From Pseudarthrobacter naphthalenicus (GTDB lineage Bacteria > Actinomycetota > Actinomycetes > Actinomycetales > Micrococcaceae): a stretch of DNA of 64,000 nt. Made by a program: the position numbers and the translations under genes. Below the pieces are notes generated by a model, which saw only the letters and a list, made by a program, of their open reading frames with translations, was not told where the DNA came from and ran no database searches. The DNA lies in assembly GCF_029076445.1 (NCBI RefSeq), contig NZ_JARESG010000014.1:60688-124687 (forward strand), written 5' to 3'. Shown one piece after another: positions 53,605 to 63,150 of this stretch (positions are counted from its first letter, which is position 1; every line of letters starts with the position of its first letter).

Positions 53605-54501
53605 ATGGACATCACCATGACCGAGACCCAAGCAGAAACCCGTAAAGAAGACGAAGGCACCGCAGTAGAAGCCGGCTCCAAGGCCACCGAACGCTTCAAC
53701 GCCTCGGGCAAGCTCTCCCACCTGGATGTGCCGAAGGAGAGGGTGAGCCTGCTGGCGGGGGCCCTCATCAAGGCCGCCAACGACATCGTCGAAGAGCACC
53801 AGGTCACTTACGAGGAATACAACGCACTCAAGGCGTGGCTCATCAAGGTGGGAACCGACGGCGAATGGCCGCTGTTCCTCGACGTATGGCTGGAGCATTC
53901 TGTGGAGGACGTCAACTCCCAGGACCGCCCCGGCACCGTGGGGACCATCGAGGGGCCCTACTACGTCCCCGGCTCCCCGGTACTCCAGACCCCTGCAACC
54001 GTGGAAATGCGTGCGGACGAGGAAGGCACCCCGCTGCGCTTCAGCGGCCGATTCACGGACACCGACGGCAACCCGATCCAGAACGCCCAGGTGGAAATCT
54101 GGCATGCGGACAGCGCCGGGTTCTATTCCCAGTACGCCCCGGGCCTGCCCGACTGGCTCCTCCGGGGCACGATCAAGGCAGACGACGACGGCCGCTTCGA
54201 AATCAACACCATGCGCCCGGCGCCCTACCAAATTCCTATGGACGGGGCCTGCGGGCAGTTGATCGACGCCGCGGGCTGGCACGCCTGGCGCCCGGCGCAC
54301 ATCCACATCAAGGTCTCCGCGCCCGGCTTCCAGCCCGTAACCCAGCAGCTGTACTTCCCCGGCGACCCGCACAACGCGGACGACATTGCTTCGGCAGTCA
54401 AGCCTGAACTGATGCTGGACCCGAAGCCGCGCACCGACGGCGGCTCCGGTGAAGAAGTGGTCTACGACTACGTCCTCGCCAAAGAAGGCCAGCACAAGTA
54501 A
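53605..54501 (+). CDS. catA: Catechol 1,2-dioxygenase
   Basis: A 298-aa intradiol dioxygenase that cleaves catechol to cis,cis-muconate. The iron ligands are the two Tyr in GTIEGPYYVPGSP and RPAPYQIP and the two His in WRPAHIHIKVSAPGF. DGNPIQNAQVEIWHADSAGF is the family signature. The start is ATG 53605 right after GAGGAG; ATG 53617 is an alternative with similar merit. It lies apart from catBC, beside benA, and ends before a strong terminator. Confidence 0.96.
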   Translation: MDITMTETQAETRKEDEGTAVEAGSKATERFNASGKLSHLDVPKERVSLLAGALIKAANDIVEEHQVTYEEYNALKAWLIKVGTDGEWPLFLDVWLEHSVEDVNSQDRPGTVGTIEGPYYVPGSPVLQTPATVEMRADEEGTPLRFSGRFTDTDGNPIQNAQVEIWHADSAGFYSQYAPGLPDWLLRGTIKADDDGRFEINTMRPAPYQIPMDGACGQLIDAAGWHAWRPAHIHIKVSAPGFQPVTQQLYFPGDPHNADDIASAVKPELMLDPKPRTDGGSGEEVVYDYVLAKEGQHK

Positions 54502-54548
54502 GAGCCACCGCTGACAAGCGGGGCCGGCGCCCTCGGCCCCGGCCCCGA

Positions 54549-54589
54549 AGGCGCCCCGGAGTGCAGACTCCGGGGCGCCTGTATTTTTT
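54549..54589 (+). terminator. Rho-independent terminator after catA
   Basis: A perfect 14-bp GC-rich stem (54549-54562/54567-54580) with a GCAG loop is followed by GTA and six T. It separates catA from benE, so the latter needs read-through or its own promoter. Confidence 0.93.
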
Positions 54590-54611
54590 GCCGCCGTTGC
54601 CAGGAGCCAGA

Positions 54612-55949
54612 ATGCAGTCATCCCGTCCGGTCCCGCCCGCCGCTCCCCAGGCGGACACCCCTGCACCCTGCTTGTCCCCGCCACTGCTGGAACGCCCCGG
54701 CGTCCGGCCTGCAGGCCTGCGCCAGGTCTTCCGTGATGTGGGCCTTCCTTATGTTTCCAACGGGGTGATCGGCCTCATCTTCTCCGCGTCAGGCCCCATC
54801 GCCGTCACGCTGGCAGTGGGAGCGGCGGGGGGCCTTACCGAGGCCCAGCTCGCATCCTGGGTGTTTGGCATCCTTTTCTCAGGCGGGGCCGCCACCTTGG
54901 TGATGTCCCTGCTGTATCGGCAGCCTCTGGGCTTCGCCTGGTCCATTCCCGGTACGGTGCTCCTGGGGCCGTCCCTTCAGCATCTGTCCTTCGCGGAAGT
55001 GGTGGGAGCCTTCTTCACCTCCGGTGTGCTGGTCCTGGCGCTGGGCGCCTCCGGGGTCGTGCGGCGCATTATGGCAGCGGTTCCAATGCCGATAGTCATG
55101 GCCATGGTTGCCGCCGTATTCCTCAAGTTCGGCACTGATATCGTCTCCTCCACCCAGGCGAACCCCGTCGTGGCCGGGCCCATGGTGGTTGCCTTCCTGG
55201 TCCTTACGGCGGTGCCGGCCCTCGGCCGGTTCCTGCCACCGGTGCTGGGCACCCTGGTGGTGGGGTGCCTCGCCGTGGCGGCAAGCGGTCAGTTTTCCTT
55301 CCACGCGGGCGGCCCGGTTCTGGCGGCGCCGGTCTTCACCGCACCCGAGTTCACGTGGGCTGCCCAGCTCGAACTCGTGGTTCCGTTGGCCCTCACCGTG
55401 TTGTTCGTTCAAAATGGCCAAGGCATCGCCGTGCTCCGTGCCGCGGGGCATAACCCGCCGGTAAACGTCTTCGCCATCGTTTCGGGCGCGTTTTCGTTGT
55501 TCAACGCGGGCTGCGGCGCCGTCTCAGCCTGTGTTACCGGCCCGACCAACGCGCTCATGACGTCATCGGGAGCCAAAGAACGCCAGTACACGGCCGCCGT
55601 GGTGTTCGGTGTCCTGGCCATGATCTGCGCGCTGCTGGCTCCCGCCCTCACCAGGCTCATGCTCGCCACGCCCACGGAATTTATTCTTGCCCTCGGCGGC
55701 ATCGCCATGCTCCGGGCCCTCCAGCAGGCGTTTGTCACCGCCTTTGCCACCACGTTCACCCTGGGTTCTTTGGTGACGTTCGTGGTGACCATGTCCGGCA
55801 TGAGCCTTTTCAACATTCATCCCGCGTTCTGGGGCCTTGTCATCGGCTACGCGGTTTCCCGGGTGCTTGAGCACGCGGACCATGCCGGCGCTGACACCGG
55901 GCTGAAAAGCGGTACGTCTACACCCCATCTGAAGGCCCCGGCCAACTAA
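54612..55949 (+). CDS. benE: BenE family benzoate transporter
   Basis: A 445-aa membrane protein with about 12 helices. GLPYVSNGVIGLIFSASGPI near the N-terminus, GFAWSIPGTVLLGPSLQHLS and PTNALMTSSGAKERQYTAAV are typical of the BenE benzoate:proton symporters. The ATG at 54612 follows CAGGAG. It is the second benzoate uptake system of the cluster after benK. It starts only 23 nt after the catA terminator T run. Confidence 0.92.
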   Translation: MQSSRPVPPAAPQADTPAPCLSPPLLERPGVRPAGLRQVFRDVGLPYVSNGVIGLIFSASGPIAVTLAVGAAGGLTEAQLASWVFGILFSGGAATLVMSLLYRQPLGFAWSIPGTVLLGPSLQHLSFAEVVGAFFTSGVLVLALGASGVVRRIMAAVPMPIVMAMVAAVFLKFGTDIVSSTQANPVVAGPMVVAFLVLTAVPALGRFLPPVLGTLVVGCLAVAASGQFSFHAGGPVLAAPVFTAPEFTWAAQLELVVPLALTVLFVQNGQGIAVLRAAGHNPPVNVFAIVSGAFSLFNAGCGAVSACVTGPTNALMTSSGAKERQYTAAVVFGVLAMICALLAPALTRLMLATPTEFILALGGIAMLRALQQAFVTAFATTFTLGSLVTFVVTMSGMSLFNIHPAFWGLVIGYAVSRVLEHADHAGADTGLKSGTSTPHLKAPAN

Positions 55950-55958
55950 GCTAGCGGC

Positions 55959-57680
55959 ATGGCCAACAAAACCACTGCAGAAAAGCTTGCCACCATCCAG
56001 AAGGGCTACACCCTGGAAGGTGCCACCATCGAGCTGGGCGCCGCCATTGTTGACGGCGAGCTTCACAAGGAAGCGCAGGTCCGGCTGCCGCTGGCCATGA
56101 TGAACAGGCATGGGCTGGTGGCCGGCGCCACCGGCACCGGCAAGACCGTCACGCTGCACATGATGGCAGAGCAGCTGTCCACGGCCGGCGTTCCCGTCTT
56201 CCTGGCCGACATCAAGGGTGATCTCTCCGGACTCGCAACCGCCGCGGCAGGCAGCGACAAACTGAAGGCACGCACAGACAGCATCGGCCAGGCGTGGGCT
56301 GGCAAGACCTACCCCGTGGAGTTCCTGGCACTGGGCGGTGACGGGAACGGCATTCCGGTCCGGGCCACCATCACCTCGTTCGGGCCTATCCTGCTGTCCC
56401 GCGTGATGGAACTCAACGACACCCAGGAATCCAGCCTGCAGCTCGTCTTCCACTTTGCGGACAAGAACAACCTCGAACTGATCGACCTCAAGGACCTCCG
56501 CGCGGTCATCCAGTTCCTCACCTCGGACGAAGGCAAGGACGAGCTGGAGGAACTGGGCGGCCTCTCCAAGGCAACGGCCGGCGTCATCCTGCGCGAACTG
56601 GTGAACCTGGAGGCCCAGGGCCTGGAAAAGTTCTTCGGCGAACCCGAGTTCGATACCGCCGAACTTCTCCGGACGGCTCCGGACGGCCGCGGCGTGGTCA
56701 CCTGCCTGGAACTCCCCACGCTGCAGACCAAGCCGATGCTGTTCTCGACCTTCCTGATGTGGCTGCTGGCCGACCTGTTCGAAGACCTGCCTGAGGCCGG
56801 CGATCTGGACAAGCCCAAGCTGGTGTTCTTCCTGGATGAGGCCCATCTGCTTTTCAACGGCGCGTCCAAGGCCTTCCTGAGCGCCATCACCACCACCGTC
56901 CGGCTGATCAGGTCCAAGGGCGTGGGAATCTTCTTCGTCACCCAGACCCCCAAAGACGTGCCCGCAGACGTCCTGGGCCAGTTGGCCAACCGGATCCAGC
57001 ACGCCCTTCGTGCGTTCACCCCGGAGGACGCCAAAGCCCTCAAAGCCACGGTCTCCACCTTCCCGGTCAGCGACTATGACCTCGAGGAAACACTCACGTC
57101 CGCGGGGATCGGCGAAGCGGTCATCACGGTCATGAACGAAAAAGGCGCCCCCACGCCGGTGGCCCTCACCCGGCTGCGCGCCCCGGAATCGGTCATGGGA
57201 CCCAGCACCGAGGACCTCGTCAAGAGCAGTGTGGCCGGATCGGCGCTGCTGGCCAAATACGGCACCGCGGTGGACAACATCTCCGCCTACGAAAAGCTCA
57301 CCGGTAAGGGTGCCGCGCCCACGGGCGAAGCCGCTCCCGGCGAGCCGCCCGTCCCCGGCAGCACCGAATCCGGCAGTGCCGGCCAGGCAGGTGGCAGCCA
57401 GGCCGATGTCGATGCCGAGGCCCGGCGGATCGAGGAGGAGATCCTGGGCCGGCCCAGCAGCCGGTCCGTTCCTGTTCCGGACCGTGCCCCTGAGCGGGCA
57501 CGGGCACCCCGCGCCCCCGAACCTGCACCTGCCGGCGGCGGGATTGCCGGCGAGCTCGCGGGTGCCCTCGGCGGGGCATTGGGCGGCGGACTCAAGAGCA
57601 TGGTGCGGTCCATGGGAACGCAGCTCGGCCGCGAGCTGCTGCGCGGCGTGTTCGGCACCTCGTCCCGGCGCCGCCGATAG
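55959..57680 (+). CDS. HerA-like ATPase (DUF853 family)
   Basis: A 573-aa P-loop ATPase. Walker A is VAGATGTGKTVTLHMMAEQL, Walker B KLVFFLDEAHLLFNG, with FFVTQTPKDVPADVLGQLAN and RIQHALRAFTPEDAKAL as sensor and arginine regions. The family is related to the HerA/FtsK translocases; this type lacks the HAS barrel. A Pro/Ala/Gly-rich tail from about residue 450 contains a basic end (SSRRRR). It begins 9 nt after benE but its function is unrelated. No nuclease (NurA) partner is near. Confidence 0.9.
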   Translation: MANKTTAEKLATIQKGYTLEGATIELGAAIVDGELHKEAQVRLPLAMMNRHGLVAGATGTGKTVTLHMMAEQLSTAGVPVFLADIKGDLSGLATAAAGSDKLKARTDSIGQAWAGKTYPVEFLALGGDGNGIPVRATITSFGPILLSRVMELNDTQESSLQLVFHFADKNNLELIDLKDLRAVIQFLTSDEGKDELEELGGLSKATAGVILRELVNLEAQGLEKFFGEPEFDTAELLRTAPDGRGVVTCLELPTLQTKPMLFSTFLMWLLADLFEDLPEAGDLDKPKLVFFLDEAHLLFNGASKAFLSAITTTVRLIRSKGVGIFFVTQTPKDVPADVLGQLANRIQHALRAFTPEDAKALKATVSTFPVSDYDLEETLTSAGIGEAVITVMNEKGAPTPVALTRLRAPESVMGPSTEDLVKSSVAGSALLAKYGTAVDNISAYEKLTGKGAAPTGEAAPGEPPVPGSTESGSAGQAGGSQADVDAEARRIEEEILGRPSSRSVPVPDRAPERARAPRAPEPAPAGGGIAGELAGALGGALGGGLKSMVRSMGTQLGRELLRGVFGTSSRRRR

Positions 57681-57811
57681 GCCAGACCGGACGATGCCCC
57701 GCGCGCCGATCGCCCGCCGTCGGACGCTAACAAAGCTGTTACGCTGCCTTGCGCCGTGCCGCCCCAGCTCCAGTGTTCAGCGGGCTTGCAGGTAACGTAA
57801 GGGGCGTGCAG

Positions 57812-58804
57812 ATGAGTCAAGCGTTGGTGAAGATAGCGGCCGGATGGCTGCTGGGCTTCATGCTTGCCGTGGCTGCCTCCATTGTTGGCGTCAACGTGGT
57901 GAACAAGACCGTCGCGAGCCCGCAGCAGCCGGTCCGTGAGTACCTGGATGCGCTGCAGCAGGGCAACGGCGGGAAGGCTCTGGGCCTGCTGCGGGCCAGC
58001 GTGCCGCCCAGCAACGCGGCCATGCTTGACGGGACGGCGCTGAAGACCGCCGCCTCGCGCCTGGCCAACGTCACCATCGGTGAGCCTGAGAACCGGGCCG
58101 GCCGCCAGGTCATGGTCCCGGTGCAGTACACCATTGATGGCAGCCGCCTGCGCACCGAGTTCCTGTTGGAGGAGACAGGAACGGAATGGCTGTTCTTTAA
58201 GACCTGGGCGTTTGTGCCGTCGCGGCTACCCACCCTGCCCGTCACGGTGGTGAACTCCAGCGAAGCCAACCTGAACGGTGTCCCGGTGAACATGCCCGGC
58301 GGCCGGAACTCCTTTGCCGTCTTCTATCCCGGCGAATACGAGGCCTCCCTCAACGGCGTCTACTTCGCCGCACCGGCCACCCGCGCCACCATCACGTCCC
58401 GCGATGCGCCGGTGGCCCCGCTGAACCTTCTGACCGAGGCCACCGAACAGCTGCGCAAAGATGTGGGCCAGCGGGTGAAGGAGTTCCTGGACGGCTGCGC
58501 CGCGGAAGCCGTGAAACAGCAGAGGCTGCAGCCCGACTGCCCCTTCTATTTCTCCAGCACCAACAACGTGGACGATGGCACCATCAAATGGACCATCACC
58601 GAGTACCCCGAAATCTCCATCGCGCCTTTTGACGGCCGCTGGGTGGTTGCTCCCCTGGACGGCAAGGCAAAAGTGGAGGCAGTGCAGCAGAGCTCCTTCA
58701 CCGGCGCCTGGTTCCCGCTGAACGAAGAAGTGGACTTCAGCTTCACCACCCGCCTGGACGTCGAGGGCGACACCATCAAGGTCACCCCGCTGCTGAGCTA
58801 TTAG
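57812..58804 (+). CDS. Membrane-anchored or secreted protein of unknown function
   Basis: A 330-aa protein with one N-terminal hydrophobic segment (ALVKIAAGWLLGFMLAVAAS) and the rest outside the membrane. The extracellular part begins with PQQPVREYLDALQQGNGGKA, like an NTF2/DUF4878-type lipoprotein domain, and continues with beta-rich sequence. Two cysteines (in DGCAAEAV and PDCPFYF) could form a disulfide. The ATG at 57812 follows AAGGGG. No known family is certain. A bidirectional terminator follows. Confidence 0.72.
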   Translation: MSQALVKIAAGWLLGFMLAVAASIVGVNVVNKTVASPQQPVREYLDALQQGNGGKALGLLRASVPPSNAAMLDGTALKTAASRLANVTIGEPENRAGRQVMVPVQYTIDGSRLRTEFLLEETGTEWLFFKTWAFVPSRLPTLPVTVVNSSEANLNGVPVNMPGGRNSFAVFYPGEYEASLNGVYFAAPATRATITSRDAPVAPLNLLTEATEQLRKDVGQRVKEFLDGCAAEAVKQQRLQPDCPFYFSSTNNVDDGTIKWTITEYPEISIAPFDGRWVVAPLDGKAKVEAVQQSSFTGAWFPLNEEVDFSFTTRLDVEGDTIKVTPLLSY

Positions 58805-58820
58805 GGGGCGAACGCAAAAG

Positions 58821-58861
58821 AAGGCTGCCTCCCGTGACTCAATATCCCGGGAGGCAGCCTT
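58821..58861. terminator. Bidirectional terminator
   Basis: A 14-bp stem (58821-58834/58848-58861) with a 13-nt loop, flanked by CGCAAAA and TTTTGCG, lies between convergent genes (58804 and 58885). Confidence 0.85.
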
Positions 58862-58884
58862 TTGCGTAAGTACGACGGCGGTGG

Positions 58885-60894
58885 CTAGTCCATGCCGCGC
58901 AGGTCCAGGACCAGTTCCGTGTCGCCGTCGTCCGTGAGCAGCACGGGAATGCCCCAGTCCTGCTGGTACAGGTGGCAGGCGGCGTGGTCCGGGATCTCGC
59001 CGTCCTCGTTCTCGGGGCCGTCGCAGGCCGCGGCCCGGGCGGTGATGTGCAGGACGCCTTCCGGAATTCCCGTTGCCAGCTCCAGGGTCCGGAGCAGGCC
59101 CACAGACGTGCCGCCACCGGACACCAGCAGCTCCGGCGGGGTGGAGGAGATCTTCAGCTGGGTGGGATCGCCCCAGCGGTCGTCGAGCTTCTGGCCGGTT
59201 GGGGCCGTGAAGCGGACGGTCAGGTCCAGCAGGCCCGGAGCCACGGGGCTCTTGGGACGCTGAGTCTGCGAAGCGCCCTCGTCCACCTGCTGCGCCTCCT
59301 TGGGGATGGGCACGTAGACGAGCTGATGCTTGTTGGCCTCAACCACCACCAGGAGCGGTTCGGAGCCGGCAGCCCGGGTATGGTCCACGATCACGTCGCT
59401 TGGTTCAGACAGGCCCCGCGCCAGCGTGGAGACCTTGCCCGTTGCCGGGTCGTAGCGGCGCACGGCACCGTTGTAGGTGTCCGCGATGGCCACGGAGCCG
59501 TCGGGCAGGACGGTAACGCCCAGCGGGTGCTGCAGCCGTGCTTCCGCCGCCTCACCGTCGCGGAACCCGAAGTCGAACAAACCCTTGCCGACGGCGGTTT
59601 CCACGGTGACCGTGCCGTCGTCGCTGATGGCCAGCTTGCGGAGTGCGGACGTTTCCGAATCCGCTACCCAGACATTCCCGTCGGCGTCCTCGGCAAGGCC
59701 GGACGGCTGAGCGAACCAGGCTTCGTGGGCTTTGCCGTCCAGCAGGCCTTCCAGTCCGTTGCCGGCCACAATGGCCACAGCGCCGGTGAGCGGGTCGAAG
59801 CTGAAGATCTGGTGGGTTCCGGCCATCGCGACCACCACGGCGTTGAGCTTGGTGGACCAGACAACGTCCCACGGCGAGCTGAGCGAGACCTCCAACGGGT
59901 GCCCGCTGAGCTGCCCGGTGAACCCGGCAGCGTCCTCGTCCACCCGCGCGGGGCCCGTTTCGAGGAGCCGCTGAACGCCGTTCCCGGCGAGCGTGCTGGC
60001 CTTTCCGTCTGTGAGCGAGAGCCCGCGCAGGCGGTGGTTGACCGAATCGGCAATGACGACGTCGTAGCCTGCCTTCGCTGCCACGTCTTCCGGCAGCAGC
60101 ACAAGGCCCTGGGGCTCGTTGAACCGGGCGGCGGCCGGGTCACCGGCGGCGGGGCCGTCCTCGTAGCCCTTGGTACCTGAACCGTAGGTGCGCAGCACCG
60201 TCTGGAAGTCGGTGCCCAACTCCACGAGGCGGTGGTGGCCGGTATCCGTCACAAGCCAGGTGCCGGCGTCGGACGCTTCAGTGTCAGAGGCGCCCGCCCC
60301 GGAAGTGCCCGCCTCGGAAGTGCCCCGTCCGGCGGGGAGGAAGAGTGCCTTGCCCGGGAAGCGCAGGGTACCTGAGGTCGCTTCCGGCGCCACGTAGGGG
60401 CCCGAGCCCCGGTGCAGGGTGCCCTTGGCCTCATGTTCGGCGATCAGCTCCGGGATGAGCACGGCCAGGCCGTCCGCGTGGCCTTCACCGGAGAGGTGCG
60501 CCACGATGTAACCCTCGGGATCGATGACCACCAGGGTGGGCCAGGCACGGGCGGTGTAGGCCTTCCAGGTGTCCAGCTCAGGATCGTCCAGGACGGGGTG
60601 GTGGATCTCGTAGCGCTCAACCGCCGCTGCCAGCGCCACCGGGTCTGCCTCGTGCTCGAACTTCGGTGAGTGCACCCCCACCGTGACCAGGACATCTGCG
60701 TACTTCTCTTCGAGCGGGCGCAGCTCATCGAGGACATGCAGGCAGTTGATGCAGCAGAACGTCCAGAAGTCGAGGAGCACGATCTTGCCGCGCAGGGCTT
60801 CAAGGTCCAGCGACTTCCCGCCGGTGTTTAGCCAGTTACGGCCCACCAGTTCGGAGGCGCGGACCCGGAGTTGGGTGCGTACGGTTTCGCTCAT
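58885..60894 (-). CDS. Thioredoxin-like / NHL-repeat fusion protein
   Basis: A 669-aa protein. Residues 20-165 are a thioredoxin-like (TlpA/peroxiredoxin-type) domain with the redox pair C48-I-N-C51 in FCCINCLHVLDEL and a cis-Pro in ARAWPTLVVIDPEG. Residues 190-530 carry about five NHL propeller repeats (GLVLLPEDV, PSGLAEDADGNVWVADSETS, PLGVTVLPDGSVAIADTYNG). A C-terminal beta domain has LLVSGGGTS. There is no signal peptide. It overlaps the upstream CopD/CtaG gene by one base. Such proteins are known as NHLRC2-like. Confidence 0.9.
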   Translation of the reverse strand: MSETVRTQLRVRASELVGRNWLNTGGKSLDLEALRGKIVLLDFWTFCCINCLHVLDELRPLEEKYADVLVTVGVHSPKFEHEADPVALAAAVERYEIHHPVLDDPELDTWKAYTARAWPTLVVIDPEGYIVAHLSGEGHADGLAVLIPELIAEHEAKGTLHRGSGPYVAPEATSGTLRFPGKALFLPAGRGTSEAGTSGAGASDTEASDAGTWLVTDTGHHRLVELGTDFQTVLRTYGSGTKGYEDGPAAGDPAAARFNEPQGLVLLPEDVAAKAGYDVVIADSVNHRLRGLSLTDGKASTLAGNGVQRLLETGPARVDEDAAGFTGQLSGHPLEVSLSSPWDVVWSTKLNAVVVAMAGTHQIFSFDPLTGAVAIVAGNGLEGLLDGKAHEAWFAQPSGLAEDADGNVWVADSETSALRKLAISDDGTVTVETAVGKGLFDFGFRDGEAAEARLQHPLGVTVLPDGSVAIADTYNGAVRRYDPATGKVSTLARGLSEPSDVIVDHTRAAGSEPLLVVVEANKHQLVYVPIPKEAQQVDEGASQTQRPKSPVAPGLLDLTVRFTAPTGQKLDDRWGDPTQLKISSTPPELLVSGGGTSVGLLRTLELATGIPEGVLHITARAAACDGPENEDGEIPDHAACHLYQQDWGIPVLLTDDGDTELVLDLRGMD

Positions 60895-63041
60895 CAGCGT
60901 CCTTCCAGCTTGTTGCGTTCAGCCAATCTGGCGTCGCGTTCGGCCAATTTGGCAAACATATCGTTGTAAGCGGTGAGATCGGCGTCGTTATTCCTGTCCG
61001 CTGCCCGATCGGTGCGGCGGGTCTCGCGTTCATCGGAGCGTGACCACATGATGGCGACGCCGATCGCCACCAGCAGAGTGGGGACTTCGCCGATGCCCCA
61101 GGTCACCGCACCGCCCAGTTGCTGGTCCAGGAGGGCGGACGGTCCCCAGGGGCGGCCGAGGTTGCCGAAGTAGTCCGCCGCCAGCAGGCTGGTCCCGCCC
61201 ATGATGGTGACGCCGAAGAAGGCGTGGAAAGCCATGGTGGCCAGCAGGAGGAGCAGGCGCATGGGATAGGGCGCGCGGCGGGGCAGCGGGTCCGTGCCGA
61301 TCATGCTCAGCACGAAGATGTAACCGGTGAGCAGGAAGTGCAGGTTCATGAGTTCGTGGCCCACGTGCTCCCGCATCGCAAAGCCGAACGCGTCCGAGAA
61401 GTAGAACAGAATGATCGAGCCGGCGAAGTTTGCCGCGGCAAACAGCGGGTGCGTGACCACCTGGGAGAACTTGGAGTGGACAAAAACCAGCACCCACTCA
61501 CGCAGTCCCCTGGAACCGTCCGCGCGTGCCGGAAGGGCGCGCAGGGCCAGCGTCACCGGGGCGCCCAGCACCAGGAACAGCGGCGCCACCATGGTCAGTG
61601 CCATGTGGCCCACCATGTGAGCGGAGAACAGCACCATCCCGTAGACAGTCGGCGGGCCGGAGGTGATGTAGGTCAGTGCCACAAGTCCCACCACCCAGTT
61701 CACGGACCGGAACCACGGCCACTTGTCCCCTCGCCGCACCACTTTGGCCACGCCAAGGAAGTAGGCCACCAGAGCGAACAGCACCACGGCTACCCAGAGC
61801 CAGTCCAGGCGCCATTCCGTGAACCAGCGTTCGGGGGTCAGCTCCGGCGGCAGCTCATAGCCCGACAGGATAAATGCCGGCGAAGCGTTGGGTGCGAAGC
61901 TGGTGGGTTCGGGCGGGGCCGAACGGCTCAGGGCGACGGCGACGCCCGAGGTGGCGCCCATGATCAGGAGTTCAACGATGACCAGCTGCCACAGCACGCG
62001 GCGGGCGGTAAATGCCGAGCCCTGGCGGCCCAGCTGCGGGATAACCCACTGCCGGTGCATCAGGCCGATGCCGCCGAGGACCACCGTCGCTGCCGCCTTA
62101 GCCAGAATGAGCTGCCCGTAGGGAGAGCCAAAAAGGTCAGCCCAGTTGGTGACGCGAATGCTTGCGTTGATGACGCCCGAGGCAAAAACCAGCACAAAAG
62201 CAAAACCGGCCAGGGCCGAAAACCGCCGCAGGGTGGGTTCGGTGATGTCTGTGCCCGCGCCCGGCTTCGGTCCCGCCAGGATGCCTGAGAGCAGGGCCAG
62301 CAGGATGATGCCGCCCACCCAAACGCTGACGCCCACTAGGTGCAGGCCCAGGGAGTTGACCGCAGCTGAATGGTCCGAGGAACTCGACGAGTGCCCGATC
62401 AACGCGGCGGGGACCAACCCGATCAGTGCCAGGATCAGCGTGAGCGCCAGACCGCCCAGGGATCTGACACCGAACAGGGCGGTGGTCACCACGGCCCCGA
62501 TGATGGTGACGGCCAGCCAGGCACGGCCGGTGTCGATGTCGGTCATGAAGTAGACCAGGGCGCGCGTGAACTCAGCGTCCCCGGAGAGTCCCTGGCCTGC
62601 CACGTCCGAGTAGGTGAGGACCAGCACGGCGATGGCCGATAACGTCCAGACCGCGCCGGCGGCAGCGGCTATGGCCAGGGCCCGTGAAAACGCAGGGTGT
62701 TCGGGCGCGTGCGCATCGTTGGTCCGGGAACGTGGGCCGGCGCTCCTGGGAAGGATGCCGACCGCGAAGATCAGTCCGCCGATCACCGTTGCCAGGGACA
62801 CGTTGTGGATGGCCTTGCTGATCGGCAGGCCCCAGCGGGCCAGCGCTCCGGGATCAGATACTGTTCGGGCCGCCGCCGCGCCGGAGAAGAGGAGCGCTGC
62901 GACCAGTCCCAGAAGCAGCGCTGCAAGCCCCAGAAGCTGCCAGGGCCGGGAAACCCCCACAGGCGCGGCGCCCGGCGTTGTACCGCCCCTGCCGGGGGCC
63001 GGTGAGGGTGTTGTGGGACGGGACTTTGCTGCAGAAGGCAC
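60894..63041 (-). CDS. CopD domain / caa3-type CtaG fusion membrane protein
   Basis: A 715-aa protein with about 14 membrane helices. The N-terminal half (to about residue 350) has the CopD copper-import pattern (LVGVSVWVGGIILLALLSGI, FALVFASGVINASIRVTNWA-like). The C-terminal half is CtaG-like (VLFSAHMVGHMALTMVAPLF, GHELMNLHFLLTGYIF with clustered His and Met). It probably moves copper to cytochrome c oxidase. The GTG at 63041 is weakly supported. It is translationally coupled (TGATG) to the thioredoxin-NHL gene, which could reduce cysteines for metallation. Confidence 0.88.
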   Translation of the reverse strand: MPSAAKSRPTTPSPAPGRGGTTPGAAPVGVSRPWQLLGLAALLLGLVAALLFSGAAAARTVSDPGALARWGLPISKAIHNVSLATVIGGLIFAVGILPRSAGPRSRTNDAHAPEHPAFSRALAIAAAAGAVWTLSAIAVLVLTYSDVAGQGLSGDAEFTRALVYFMTDIDTGRAWLAVTIIGAVVTTALFGVRSLGGLALTLILALIGLVPAALIGHSSSSSDHSAAVNSLGLHLVGVSVWVGGIILLALLSGILAGPKPGAGTDITEPTLRRFSALAGFAFVLVFASGVINASIRVTNWADLFGSPYGQLILAKAAATVVLGGIGLMHRQWVIPQLGRQGSAFTARRVLWQLVIVELLIMGATSGVAVALSRSAPPEPTSFAPNASPAFILSGYELPPELTPERWFTEWRLDWLWVAVVLFALVAYFLGVAKVVRRGDKWPWFRSVNWVVGLVALTYITSGPPTVYGMVLFSAHMVGHMALTMVAPLFLVLGAPVTLALRALPARADGSRGLREWVLVFVHSKFSQVVTHPLFAAANFAGSIILFYFSDAFGFAMREHVGHELMNLHFLLTGYIFVLSMIGTDPLPRRAPYPMRLLLLLATMAFHAFFGVTIMGGTSLLAADYFGNLGRPWGPSALLDQQLGGAVTWGIGEVPTLLVAIGVAIMWSRSDERETRRTDRAADRNNDADLTAYNDMFAKLAERDARLAERNKLEGR

Positions 63042-63098
63042 CTATTCATTGTCCGCTACCCGCGCCGAGGCGGCGAATCGTACTTCACGGGGAGATGC

Positions 63099-63132
63099 AA
63101 AGGGGCGGCAACCCGAAGGTTGCCGCCCCTTT
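63099..63132. terminator. Terminator after the HU gene
   Basis: A perfect 15-bp stem (63099-63113/63118-63132) with a CGAA loop and A/T ends lies directly after the HU stop codon (63151) on the minus strand and before the CopD/CtaG gene. Confidence 0.85.
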
Positions 63133-63150
63133 AGCTGGTGCTGAAGAAGA

